Shown piece by piece: positions 47,802 to 59,361 of a DNA stretch of 64,000 bases (its first letter is position 1; each line of letters starts with the position of its first letter). The notes beneath the pieces are model-generated. The model was not told the origin of the DNA. It saw only the letters and a list, made by a program, of their open reading frames with translations, and searched no databases. The position numbers and the translations under genes are program-made. This DNA is from Myxocyprinus asiaticus. Its lineage: Eukaryota > Chordata > Actinopteri > Cypriniformes > Catostomidae. Location: contig NC_059379.1 of NCBI RefSeq assembly GCF_019703515.2, positions 22,557,880-22,621,879 of the forward strand. The letters are read 5' to 3'.

Positions 47802-50366
47802 CTATAATACACTACTCTCTCCACACCCCACCCAAGAGCCCTCCAAAAACTCCAAATACCTGCCCCATTGCCGAATAAACTTATTCAAGCCACCCCATCT
47901 TCCCGATGACACCTCCTTATAAGCTGCCACCCTCCCCACCTTCGTGCACCACTCCGGATATGGGGGCACACCAGCTGACCTCCAACCCCTCAAAATAACC
48001 TGCCTGGCAATCATCACATATGTCAGAACCCAGTTCTCTATATGGCCATCCCCCACATCGATGACCGCCCCATCGCCCAGAACACAAAGTCTGGGGCAAA
48101 ACAAAACCTGAGTGCCCACCACGTCGCACACAAAATTCTGAACCTTCAACCAGAATTTCTGGATCTCGACACACCACCAAAAAACATGGGCCATGTCTCC
48201 ATCCTCCGATTGGCATCTCCAGCAGGTGGGTGTGTCTTTAAGACCAAGCCTATACAGTCTAGAGGGGGTCCAATAAAATCGATGCAAAAGTTTGAATTGT
48301 ATAAGACACACCCTTGCATCACTAGATGCAGACTTAACGTTTTTAAGAATCTTAGCCCACACTCCTTCCTCCAATGCCAAGTTGAAATCCTTCTCCCATA
48401 CTCTCTTGAGAGAAGTTAAGGCTCCGTCCCCCAAACTCTGAATTAACAGGGAGTAGTACACTGATGCCTCATGACCTTTTCCAAAAGCAGTAATCACCTC
48501 TCCCAAAGCATCTGCCTCCTTAGGGGGATGTGTGCTACTCCCGAAAATAGTACAAAGCAGGTGGCGCAGTTGTAAATACCTATAAAACTGAGGTCTGGGG
48601 ATCCCATACATTTCCAAAATCTTAAAAAGATAATCCCATTCTACCATATCAAACACCTTTTCGGCGTCAAGTGAGATGGCAGTGATCGGAGATTGATCAT
48701 TCGCTACTGACCACATGATATTGATGAGACGCCTGATGTTATCTAGTTGGATCAGGGAGATTGGATGGTAACTTTTACACTCACTTGGATCTTTGTCCTT
48801 TTTAAGAATCAGACTGATCTGGGCTTGTGTCATGGTTGGAGGAAGCTTTTCATTCTTTAATGAATCAGTATAAACTTCTAACAAAAGTGGAGCCAGTTCT
48901 GTAGCATAGGATCTAAAAAATTCTGCGGCAAAACCATCTGGCCCCGGAGCTTTGCCAGTAGGTAGGGACTTAATTACCTCGTCAAGCTCCTTCAAGGTTA
49001 TCTCAGAATCAAGAGAGTTTTTTTGCTCAGTAGTCAGTTTAGGAAGATCTAATGGTTCCACAAAGTTTATAATATCTTCATCAGTAGACGAAGACATGGA
49101 ACTATAAAGATCAATATAGAATTCTATAAAGGCATTATTAATATCAGTGGCTGAAGTAAATATTTCACCACCAGCAGATTTCACTGAGGGAATGGTGAAA
49201 AAGACTCTCTCTGCTTTATATATCTAGCCAAAAGCTTCCCTGCTTTGTCACCCGACTCAAAGTATGACAGTCTTGCCCTGAATAACCAAAACTCCACTTT
49301 CTGTGACAAAATAGTATTATATCTATATTTCAATCGGGTCAGTTCTCTGAGGCCATCAGTTGACATACAGTGCTTCAGCTCTGCCTCTGCACTTTTAATA
49401 TTTCCTTTAAACTCCACAAGTTCTTGTGCTTTGGATTTTTTGATGAATGAGGCATACTGTATGATCTGACCCATAAGAACTGCCTTAAGTGCCTCCCAAG
49501 CCACGCCCACAGAGGATACTGAGGACCAGTTGGTCTCCATATAAACACTGATTTCAGTCTTTAACATTTGTTGGAAATCAGGATTTTGCAAAAGGGATAC
49601 ATTAAGGCGCCAACTATATGATTTCTTTTTCTCTATATGTGGCAACACATCTAAACTCACCAGGGCGTGATCTGAGACTAAAATGTTTCCAACTGAGCAA
49701 TCAACAACAGATGAAATGAGGGATTTGGATATAAAAAAAAAAAAAATCTATTCTAGAATAAATCTTATGGACTGATGGAAAAAAATGTATAGTCCCTACC
49801 AGATGGGTTCAAATGTCCCCAAATATCTGTAAGACCAAGATTTTTACACATCCTGTGAAGCGTCAATGTTGCTCTAGGGGGCTTGCACACTTTTGCTTCA
49901 CTGTGATCAAGGACTGAGTCCATCAAAAGATTAAAGTCTCCTCCCATCATGAGGGGTGCCAGCGGTTTGCAGCATCCCTTCAAGATCCATAAAAAAGCCC
50001 TGATCATCAGCGTTAGGAGCGTAAATATTAGACAAAATCAACCTTTGCCCTTGAATTTCAGATAAAACAATAATTACTCTTCCTAATTTATCTTTAATCT
50101 GTTTGAGACATTTGAATTGTAGATGTTTATTTACCAATATAATGACTCCCTTGCTCTTACTTGTGCCAGCACTAAAGAAAACATGTCCACCCCATATCTT
50201 CCCAAATTTTTCAGCTTCCTGCGGGGAGAGATGTGTTTCTTGAAGAAACACTATATCATATTTCTTACGTTTAAAAAAGTAATAACCTTCCTTCTTTTTA
50301 TGGGGTGCCCCAACCATTCACATTCCATGTGGACAGAGATAGTACACTTATATTAACATTTGACAT
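47802..50366 (-). pseudogene. L1 ORF2 (endonuclease and reverse transcriptase), broken
   Basis: The start codon is at 50366. The first residues 'MSNVNISVLSLSTWNVNG' are followed by a one-base loss near 50320. The endonuclease continues with 'YDIVFLQETHLSPQEAEKF' and, in another frame, 'MMGGDFNLLMDSVLDH' (49980-49765), then 'SDHALVSLDV' after a poly-A slippage near 49735. The reverse transcriptase has 'PTGKAPGPDGFAAEFF', 'QISLILKKDKDP' and 'YHPISLIQLD'. Deletions remove the segment after that, and the stretch with the FADD catalytic box beyond 'GIPRPQFYRYLQL'. The tail has 'CWRCQSEDGDMAHVFWWC', the L1 CxxC-H-C motif. It cannot make active enzyme. Confidence 0.9.
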
Positions 50367-51328
50367 TTTGATAAAGTAGAAAAAATAAATTGTGTGTCAA
50401 AAACAAAATTATACAGACCACATTCCCCATTAGTGAAACAATCAAACCCCGAACTTCCCCCCGAACAAAACAAACAGAAAAAAGAATAACGTGCACATTA
50501 ACCCCGCATGAAAACGCCAACCGGCGACAATCCCTCTAAACTCAAAAGGTCCATGAACGCCCATGAGCCCCCACGACAACTTTGCCATCGGATTGCTCAA
50601 TTTTGCCTCACAAATTTGTGAGGCAAAATTACATAACAGAAAATACTTTGTAAAATAAACCCAGCAAATGGGAAGAATGAACACAAAGAACGTGTAGATT
50701 CATTCACAGAACTGTCTCAAAGGTGTGATCTTCAACAAAACAAATTCCAGCTGATATAAAACCATTCAGATTCCTCGGACAGAAAAACAAATGTTCAGTG
50801 AGCTGGCTGTTATGAGTATAGCGGATGATATAATCATTCCAATGTCCCGTAAAAAAAAAAAACTCATCAAAACAAACTACAGCCAGCAGGAGGAATAAGC
50901 ACGAAGAACGAACAGATTAATCCACAGCTGTTCCAAAGGAGTGTTATTCAATAGAACAAGCTCCAGCCGCTAGGCAGAACCAACACAAAAAGAAACAAAA
51001 CTGGCATCCCGGTTCCCCGGGTGGTCGAGTCAATTCACTCGGAGGCCGCATAAAAGTATATACCATGACTTACATAATCCGTCAACGTTATAAAAGACAT
51101 CCTTTGTGTGAGCATGTAGATATTTTGCGTTCATCTGTAGTGTCCACTCTCAAACTGTCCGGGAACTTCAATGCAAAAGTTTCTTTTAGGAAAAGTGTTA
51201 TTCACAAAACAACCTCCGGCCGCTAGGCGGAGCCAACGCAAAAAGCAAAAAGAAACCAAAATGACGGCCAGCTTCCTCAAGAGTAAGTACAGCGAGTCGA
51301 CCCACTCACATGAGAAACATCCAATGGT

Positions 51329-52174
51329 TTACTCAGACATTGATTCAATAAAAGACATTGCTTGATTGGGACATGTAAATACTTTGCGACTGACCTTTGT
51401 TTCTATTCTCAGTTTGGCCGGAAACATTAGAGCAAAAGTAATCTTTCGCCGATGTAAGAGTTTCTTACATTCCTTGAACCGATCGCGTTTCTCTCTTGTT
51501 GAGTTCGCAAAGTCCGGGAACAAGAAAATATTATGGTTCTTCCAAGAAAGCTTCCCTTTGCTCCTCGCCTGGCGCAACACAAGATCTTTATCGGATGATC
51601 TCAGAAATCTGGCCAGAATCGGTCGGGGCCTGTCTCCCTCAGCAGATCTGTGAGCTGGGACTCTGTGAGCTCGCTCGATTTCCAGCTTGTGCCCTGTTAT
51701 GTCGAGCAGACTCGGGAAAAGCTTGTCAAGGAATTTCACCATATCTCTGCCCTCCTCATGTTCAGGAATTCCAACAATTCGAACGTTATTCCTGCGGCTT
51801 CTATTCTCAAGATCTTCAAGCTTTTCAAGGAGATGTTCCAAATAAACTTTGGTCGCGGGCGGATTAGCAGTTAATTCCCTCTCTGAAGATTCCAAAAAAT
51901 CGATTCGTTTCTCAACATCAGTCACTCTTGTAACTAACTCAGAGAATTTTGTTTCCATCGCCGTAATCGATCGACGTATTACAGTGAGATCCTCCAAGTT
52001 AGCAAGAATCTTCGTCAACATCACCGACATGTTGGACAACTGACGCTGGATGTCCTCTCCCGCCACGCCATCCAAATCGAGTCCGTGGTCTGTAGGTCTG
52101 TCTGGGCTTTCATCCTGAACACGTAAGTGTCTTTTAATGTCTCCAGAGCCCGAGGATTTTGACTTCTTTGCCAT
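51329..52174 (-). CDS. L1 ORF1 protein (RNA-binding, transposase-22 type), intact frame
   Basis: A 281-residue open frame starting 'MAKKSKSSGSGD'; an ATG four codons earlier at 52186 is also in frame. A coiled-coil-like segment (about 45-115, 'ITAMETKFSELVTRVTDVEK') is followed by an RRM-like part with 'LEDLENRSRRNNVRIVGIP' and a C-terminal domain with 'IERAHRVP' and 'FALMFPAKLRI'. This is the order of L1 ORF1p, a trimeric RNA chaperone that coats L1 RNA. The frame has stayed open while ORF2 has decayed. The truncated copy at 16490-18393 keeps only the last 60 residues of this protein. Confidence 0.85.
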   Translation of the reverse strand: MAKKSKSSGSGDIKRHLRVQDESPDRPTDHGLDLDGVAGEDIQRQLSNMSVMLTKILANLEDLTVIRRSITAMETKFSELVTRVTDVEKRIDFLESSERELTANPPATKVYLEHLLEKLEDLENRSRRNNVRIVGIPEHEEGRDMVKFLDKLFPSLLDITGHKLEIERAHRVPAHRSAEGDRPRPILARFLRSSDKDLVLRQARSKGKLSWKNHNIFLFPDFANSTREKRDRFKECKKLLHRRKITFALMFPAKLRIETKVSRKVFTCPNQAMSFIESMSE

Positions 52175-52330
52175 GTTTTGCAACAAAGAGCAAATGTGTA
52201 ACTGGGTGTATCAAAATTCACCAGATTATAACATGAAAATAATAAAAAATTTAGCAAAGTGCGCAGATCTCTTTGCTCACACGTCTGCCCCTTGCATGGC
52301 GTCACGTGATCTCCTTCCAATGTCCCTATT

Positions 52331-55265
52331 GACTTAACTGAAAATCATCTAATTTCAGCGAGTAAACATTAATCATTCAACTGCCGATTTTATATCTGAA
52401 ATCTGCATCTACATCCCTGCAATGCAAACATCCTACATATGTAATTATTTATTTATTTAAAGTCGGGAATTTTCTTGAAAGACTGAGCGAGTTATGTACG
52501 TATATCTATATCAAACAGTATCCACCTCTAACTTCATCAGCGAACAGAGTAAACAAGTTCACTGAAACTGAGGTAAAATACGAAGACATTTTCTGAATTA
52601 TTTATTGTGAACATCGAAGTGTTTGTTCAGATTTACTTGTTTTATGTTTTCATCAAAAAGTGCCTTGTTCTCACGGTCACTTGAATAAGAGCGCGCGCAC
52701 GCAGAGAGGGAGGGAGACACGCAAATCTGGTTAAAATTAAACTGATATGCAAGGTTTAAATGGCGAAAGAACATTTAGACATGTATCCATTTATGACTAC
52801 AGAGAGCACTTCAGTATGAAAACAAGCAAATCCTGGTCTTTTAAGGTGATTTAGAAATCCCGGTCTGATTTTTTTAAAGTCCCTTTCAGGGATAAGGACA
52901 CACTGTCACCCTAAACAAGCAGATATTACAGCTTTTTCTACTTACGTTACAACTTTTGGACAGTTTTGCCGCTTCTTTTGGTGATTGTTGTGCTGCACTG
53001 ATAGACTGAACACCGAGGCAGGTGAATGCTCTGACATCACGATGCATGTGTATCTTCTCCCTCGTAACGAATATTATCCATAACGAGCAATTTAAACATG
53101 ACTGTCACTAGAGGGCGAAATGCAACTGTCCTATCCGGAGGTCGAAGGCGGTGAAACGGGTGTTTTCGTCTGTCAGTCATTCTCTGCAGCCGAATATCCA
53201 TACTTCCCTAACATATTTAGTATGCCAAAAACAGTATGCCAATGGAGTTAGTATGTCCAAATCCAGAGTATTCATGAAGCAGTAAGCGAGAAGATGACAT
53301 ACTGTTTCCAGTGAGATTCTGAAGTGCGGATCAGCTGGATACTTAATGATCCCATAATCCCTTGGGTGCTGAGGCAATGTCAAGTTCATAACGCTGGATT
53401 TATAAGAACGGTGGTGAATCGCGAGTCAGATGGCTCTTCTTAACTGTAAGTGCTATATATACTGTACCAAAATAATTGTTCCTTGAGCTTAAATGGTGCT
53501 TGTTTAACAAAACCAGACCAGACAGTTTTCACGGTCGTTGTTCTTAACGTCATATATGCAGGTCATGAGACAATGCCCACGTTCCCAAATGAAGTATGTC
53601 CGAAATCTATTCATACTACTCGCATGCATACCTAAAAGAACGTACTGTTTTGCCAGCAAATAAGTATGTCCTTCATCAAATACAGTACATACTGTGACAG
53701 TACGCAGTTTCAGATGCAGGGTGTAATGCTCTATGAGAGTTTTTGGCATACCAAGATGGCTGCCCGAACACTTCCTGTGGCTTCACCTCCTGCTGGCAGT
53801 TTACCGTTGCGTCAGCGATCCAGTTCTAAATATATATCAGTGTTTACTACCAGATTTGCAGCTTGTAGAGTATGTGTGGAGCGTGAACCATGTGCACGTC
53901 TCCTAATATCTCTTAAATATTATATCTGTGCACTCTTTGTTTGCTAAATATTAAAAATATGTATCTTATATGTGGTACAGGATTAACTAATTTTTTTACC
54001 TCGCTGAGGTCTGAGGGAAAATTTGTCCTCTATGAAGCGTAAATTTCACACTTTGCATAATCTTCATAGTAATTACACTATAATTACACACATGCAGTGT
54101 TATTCAGATTAAAACGTATGTTTTTAAACAGCATGCATTGAAAATCGTCATCTAGAATCTCATGATAATTAAGACAGTTTGAAACTGGCAGATGGATTAG
54201 TTCATCTAAATAGGAAAAAAACTATTTAATCTATTTGATATAGTGATCCACTCAACAACCAATAAAATAAAATAAATATCCACTCATCCTCTCATCTGAA
54301 TGCCCTGTGTCTATCATGTGAACAAGCAAATCTTCATCTTACTGATTCATCACCAAGAGGTTTGTTGCAGTGGTCTGCGGGAAAAAGATCTAGAACTGAA
54401 CTCTCTCAAGAGTTCCTGACTGAGTTCTCAGATTTATTATAGCGTGTTCATCTGTATGCAAATAAGATCTATATGCACAACGAAAATGCTCCATATAAAA
54501 TAAATAAAGCCCAATAAAAAAATAGCCATGCTGTTGGGGCACCATGAGGAGAAAAAGAAACTGGTATTCTTGTTTTAGAGAAGGGGAAAGAGTCCCGTAA
54601 CAAATCTGACAGAGCTATGAGTAATTCCACTAAGCTTTCCTTACAGCTCTCTTCCTCCTCTCATTCAGGGAAAAGGTGCCATGAATAATGAAAATGATAG
54701 TAAGCTCCTGATTAAGCTCATGAAGCAGCGCAGCATTTCAGCTGGATCTCTCTACATCCTGAAGATGAGTGGGATGAGTTTTGTTGGTGTAACCTAATGT
54801 AGTCAGGTTTGACTTGAATCAAACCAGTAAATTTACGTTACCACATGAAGCACATTTTTAAGTCAACATTTGTTTTCAGTGTAGACCAGCACCAAACCAG
54901 CTTAAAGCAGCATGGATCAGTATGAAAATTCAACCTAACATTGAATCTGTATTTGGAGATGGTACTCTAATTTGCCCTTACAATCGCCTAAAAAATAGCT
55001 TAGACAGACTTTTGGTGCTCTTCTAGGATTGATTGGGCCTACTTCATGTCCATTTTTAAAACATTCTGACCTATACAGTGCACATGCAGCTAATGAGCCA
55101 AGTGGTAACTTTGAAAAATGTATATTTAAAAGAACTCATTGAAGAAATAATTTGAATACTTGGTTGGCAACATTCATTTTTGCACACCTGTAAAATCCCC
55201 AGCTGCACTCAAGTCTACTACAAATGTGTAATCATCATGCATTTTCTGATAATGTTTCTGTGAAC
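52331..55265. other. Intergenic, possible old repeat at 53080-53800
   Basis: The stretch 53100-53720 has several 'agtatg'/'catact' phrases and resembles a worn DNA-transposon family, but no ends were found. The rest is AT-rich without a gene. Several stretches have the look of cyprinid unique sequence. Confidence 0.35.
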
Positions 55266-55269
55266 TTAA

Positions 55270-55896
55270 AAGAATGTTCTGGTTTCAAGTTAACAAGTTA
55301 AGCTCAATCAACAGCATTTGTGGCAAAATGTTGATTGCCACAAAAATTAATTTCGACTTGTTCCTTCTTTTCTTTAAAAAACAAAGCAAAATGTTACAGT
55401 GAGGCACTTACAATGGAAGTGAATGAGGAAAATCTTTGGAGGGTTTAAATGCAGAAATGTGAAGCTTATGATTTTATAAAAGCACTTACATTAATTCTTC
55501 TGTTAAAACTTGTGTATTATTAGAGCTGTAAAGTTGTTTAAACTGTCATTTTTACAGTCATTTAGGGTTTGTTGACATTACATCATTATGGTAACGAAGT
55601 TGTAAAATTGGCTATAACTTTACACAGAAAAGGTTAGTAAGTGATTTTATCACACTAAAATCATGTTTACACGCATACCCTAAATGTCTTGTGGCTATAC
55701 TTTTGAAACAGTGAGTATTTTAACGTTCAAAAATTGGCCGCCATTTACTTCCTTTACAAGTGCCTCACTTGAACCAAGATTTTTGCTTTTTTTAAAGAAA
55801 AGGAGGGACGAGTCGAAATTCATTTTTGTGGTAATCATCATTATGCCACAAACGCTTACGATTTAGCTTAACTTGTATTGAACCCGGAACATTCCT
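55270..55896. mobile_element. TTAA-flanked MITE with long terminal inverted repeats
   Basis: TTAA lies on both sides (55266-55269, 55897-55900). The left end 'aagaatgttctggtttcaag' mirrors the right end 'gaacccggaacattcct'. Similarity continues inward for about 90 bases through 'gtggcaaaatgttgattgcc' and its mirrored partner. The TTAA target fits piggyBac- or Kolobok-type transposition. No coding sequence. Confidence 0.82.
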
Positions 55897-55900
55897 TTAA

Positions 55901-58900
55901 CTGTGTACCTTTTTTATTTCTCATCAAATTGCCAAAAGCATGCATAATTTATCCTTTCATATTGTCTTTATTTTTGGGGTGATTGCACATAAATAGTGCC
56001 CTGCTCCTTCAGTTACACAACTCCATGCTACAACATTCAAGAAGACCTTCTTCCATGGCATGAACACATCAGCAGTCAGATTATGTTAACCTAACATGTT
56101 GGTTAAAATGCTTTCTATTTTGTTTGAGGACTAGGTTTTAAACAGCTTCATTTTCAGTGTTCTAATTCTGGCTAAGTGGATCAGCTTTTATGCTATTAAA
56201 GACATGCAGTTGTCGTTCAAAATAATTTGTTCTAAAAATGTCTCTATGACAAAAAGTTACCATGACAAATGGCAACTCACTTTTACTCTCCCTTGCTCTT
56301 TCACCCTTTAATTGTAATGTTTTCAAACAGTACACTGGCTGAACATTTCTCACGATTAAATGTAAAATATTTTTACCTGCTCATGACAGTAACAGATGAC
56401 ACTGTTTTGGTGAGGGGATCACACACTGAAAAGCTGTAGAGGTTAATTGGTGCCATGGCACAGGGAATCTTATAAATGTTGACCGTTTTGTGCGAGGACA
56501 GCTACTTAAAGAAAACTGCCATGTGAATGCCAGCCATAAATTGTAGAAGTGAGTGTCTTTGATTTGGTGGGCTTACAAGACCCAAACTAAAAATGAAAAA
56601 GCTGGAAAAGGAAAGCAAATCATTTTGTGGATTATATAAGTAGTAAATTGCAATAAAAAAAATAAAAATTAAAAAAAAGTTCTCTTTTGCCTAAAAAAAA
56701 AAAATGCCTAAGTTAACTTGTCATCAGCATAGATTCACTGGTAGGTATAAAGCCTGTAAGATAATAGAGGTGAGCAAGATGATGCATTTCAAATGCAACT
56801 TCAAAAGTACAGACTGTTGTACTTGTGCTCATCTTTGTGTAAATATTTAAGTAAACTGTAACAATGAAAAACTTTAATAGGAGTTAGTGTTTTTGGAATT
56901 GTTCACTTTTCTTAGAAAAATTTGAACTAGATTGAAATATGTAAAATATGTATATTAAAAGCTGAAATATGTAACTTAATCATAGTCAACATTTAGATAA
57001 CCAATATGATTTACACATGAAACAAGCAAAATGCAGCTCTCTTGTGCCACTTGGAGGTCAATGAATTACTAAAGTCATGCAACTGACAACGAAGAACCAA
57101 AACATTCAAAAACACTTCTTAAAAATACTTTCAAAATATCTATTTCTTTTTCAAGCAGGGACACATCATTTTCCAGGGTTTTTAAGACCAACTAAAGAAA
57201 ATGTAAGGAACAAATTGAAGGGAACACAATACGTTAATATGTTCTCTAAATGTAAATGTCTAGGGACAACATAGAGTCACATTTATAGCAACACTTCAAA
57301 GTTAAAAAATGCAACTTTCAACAGCTCTCCATTACTTTTTAACTAATTTTACAAAAAGTATCTTATAAGGCTTGAATACTTCTGCTCCCAACCACCAGAA
57401 TGTGGAAATAACTTTTATCTTCTGACCAGACCCATTGTCTCAGCTATGACACTGCTGTCACTAACTGACAGATGAAGCAGCACATACTGCCACCTACTGT
57501 TTTTTGTTCAATGAGTATTTAGCAATCTAATCTAAGCAGTGTGGCGCTGAAATGAGGTCTACTCTTCAATTTAAAATGACTTAAACACAATGAGAAAACA
57601 ATCCCTAATGAAACATTTAATGCCATGACCTTCTGAATTTAAAACTTGTTGCTATGATTCTATATACAGACACATTACTTTTATTTGAGGAAGAAAGTAA
57701 TTAAGAGCTCTTACTAATATTTACAGAAGCACAGAATAAGACATGTCAGGCAGCATAACCTGAACTTGATAAACAAATCATACTGTGAAATGTAATACTA
57801 TGAATGTTTATTACATTGAAAATCTCATGTTACAAATTGTGCCCATATTTTTTAAATTGGTCAGATTAAATATAAAAAAATAACTGCTAATTGGCACTGT
57901 GAGTGCAATTTATCCATTAGGCCCTCTCTAAGATGATATAGGATAACAATGGTCCTATATGGACTTAACAAATTTAAGACAATTTACCGTTGGACCATTT
58001 AGAGAGATTATAATTTATACTGTATACTGCTGGTTATATATTGGTTATATAACAATTTAATGTGTGTGGTCTGCCCCACTCCTCTTAAATTTGCACCCAG
58101 AGTAACAAATGTAGAAAATAGACATGAGTCACAAGATTACAGCTGTCCTTCTGGGTCCATGTGTGCTGGTGTTACTTACACATTTTATAAAGCATTCATT
58201 AGCCTAATCTTCATGACACAATTCTGGCTTGTTATTGTGCTTCCTGTAATGTCAGTGACCCTCTAAAACCCTCTGGAGCATATATTCAAGGCAATCTAGG
58301 ATTGATATTAGGTAGTTCTGAGTAAGGTAAGGTTTAGATAAACAGTTAAAACACAAAAGTCAATAATCAGCAATCAGCAAAGTACAAAGGAAGCAAAGGA
58401 CTAGGAGGTAAAAGTGACATCTGAAAATGAGTTGTGCATGATCTCTAATAACAATAAAGGAGTATGAATTGTCTAATTATTTTACACATAAACAAAGAAC
58501 ACTAAATGACATTCAATTCTTCAAATCAGTATTAATAACCATAGGATATTTTATATAACGTGCATCCAATGAACTATTTTTCAGTTTGTTTATAAATATT
58601 CATATTTTTCAATCATTTAAGTTTAGCATTTAACCAATGTCTGATAACTGTACTTGAGTTTCACAAAACTAACAAATAAAAGCCCTTAAAATCAACACAA
58701 GGCATGACAGATCTTACTGAGGTAGGGCAGAGACACCTGCAGTCTGATAAAGGGAATCTTGCTACAATTTCATTAGGCTACATTTTATCAATTTAAGATG
58801 TCAGTCAAAATTCCACAGATGAGTGTAAACAGACAATTCATTACTTTTGGATGCTTATGCTAAAAAATGTAATGTTACTTGCAATTTAATTAAATATACT

Positions 58901-59270
58901 GTTAGATTTGGTTTATACCTTAGATAACCTTTTCCTATTTCACTGTTGGTTACTTTTGCTAACATTTTTAAATTGTATTTGAAAACTTGAGTGGTAACAA
59001 TGTGTCATAAACAAACTAACAGTGTCTGATCCTTCTGTCTGCACTGCATATCACTGAAGGGAATATTAAACAGTTCAAGAGGAAAAACTCCCATCACCTT
59101 ATTATTAGGCACTGAGAAGGAAATCTGGAAGACATGTTTTAAAATATGTGATATTTGTTTACACTGTTCTCTTTAACTGAAAAAGCACAATGGCTAAACT
59201 AATAATCCTGTAAATCTGCTGCACAAGCTTCATGGCTGTTTTAGTTTTAAATTCTTAGATGCAACCAGAT
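55901..59270. other. desi1 downstream / 3' UTR region, nothing else recognised
   Basis: AT-rich sequence. Part next to 59270 should be the desi1 3' UTR, but no clear end could be set. Open frames here lack domains. Confidence 0.4.
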
Positions 59271-59361
59271 CTACCTCTGGCCAAATCCATTCATGCCATT
59301 GCTCCCAGATGGAGTGATGGTGACGGAATCAAGAAAAGGACGGAGTGCTTGGCCAAAAGGT
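59271..59361 (-). CDS. desi1: desi1 terminal exon
   Basis: Encodes '[20 protein letters not shown]' then '[10 protein letters not shown]' and a TAG stop at 59273-59271. Acceptor 'ccatag'. Confidence 0.94.

Larger units (their letters stand above)
47453..52314 (-). mobile_element. L1-type LINE, complete ends, 16-bp target duplication
   Basis: The element is 4.86 kb and reads on the minus strand from 52314 to 47453. The direct repeat 'ttccaatgtccctatt' is exact at 47437-47452 and 52315-52330. It has a 5' UTR, ORF1, an inter-ORF region, ORF2, and a 3' end with (TA)n and (TACA)n tracts and an A-rich tail. Full fish L1 elements are near 6 kb; the shortfall reflects deletions in ORF2. Confidence 0.93.

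Noticed and set aside
51329..52186. Novel host coiled-coil gene
   Set aside because: Recognised as L1 ORF1: it is followed by L1 ORF2 and lies inside the 16-bp duplication.
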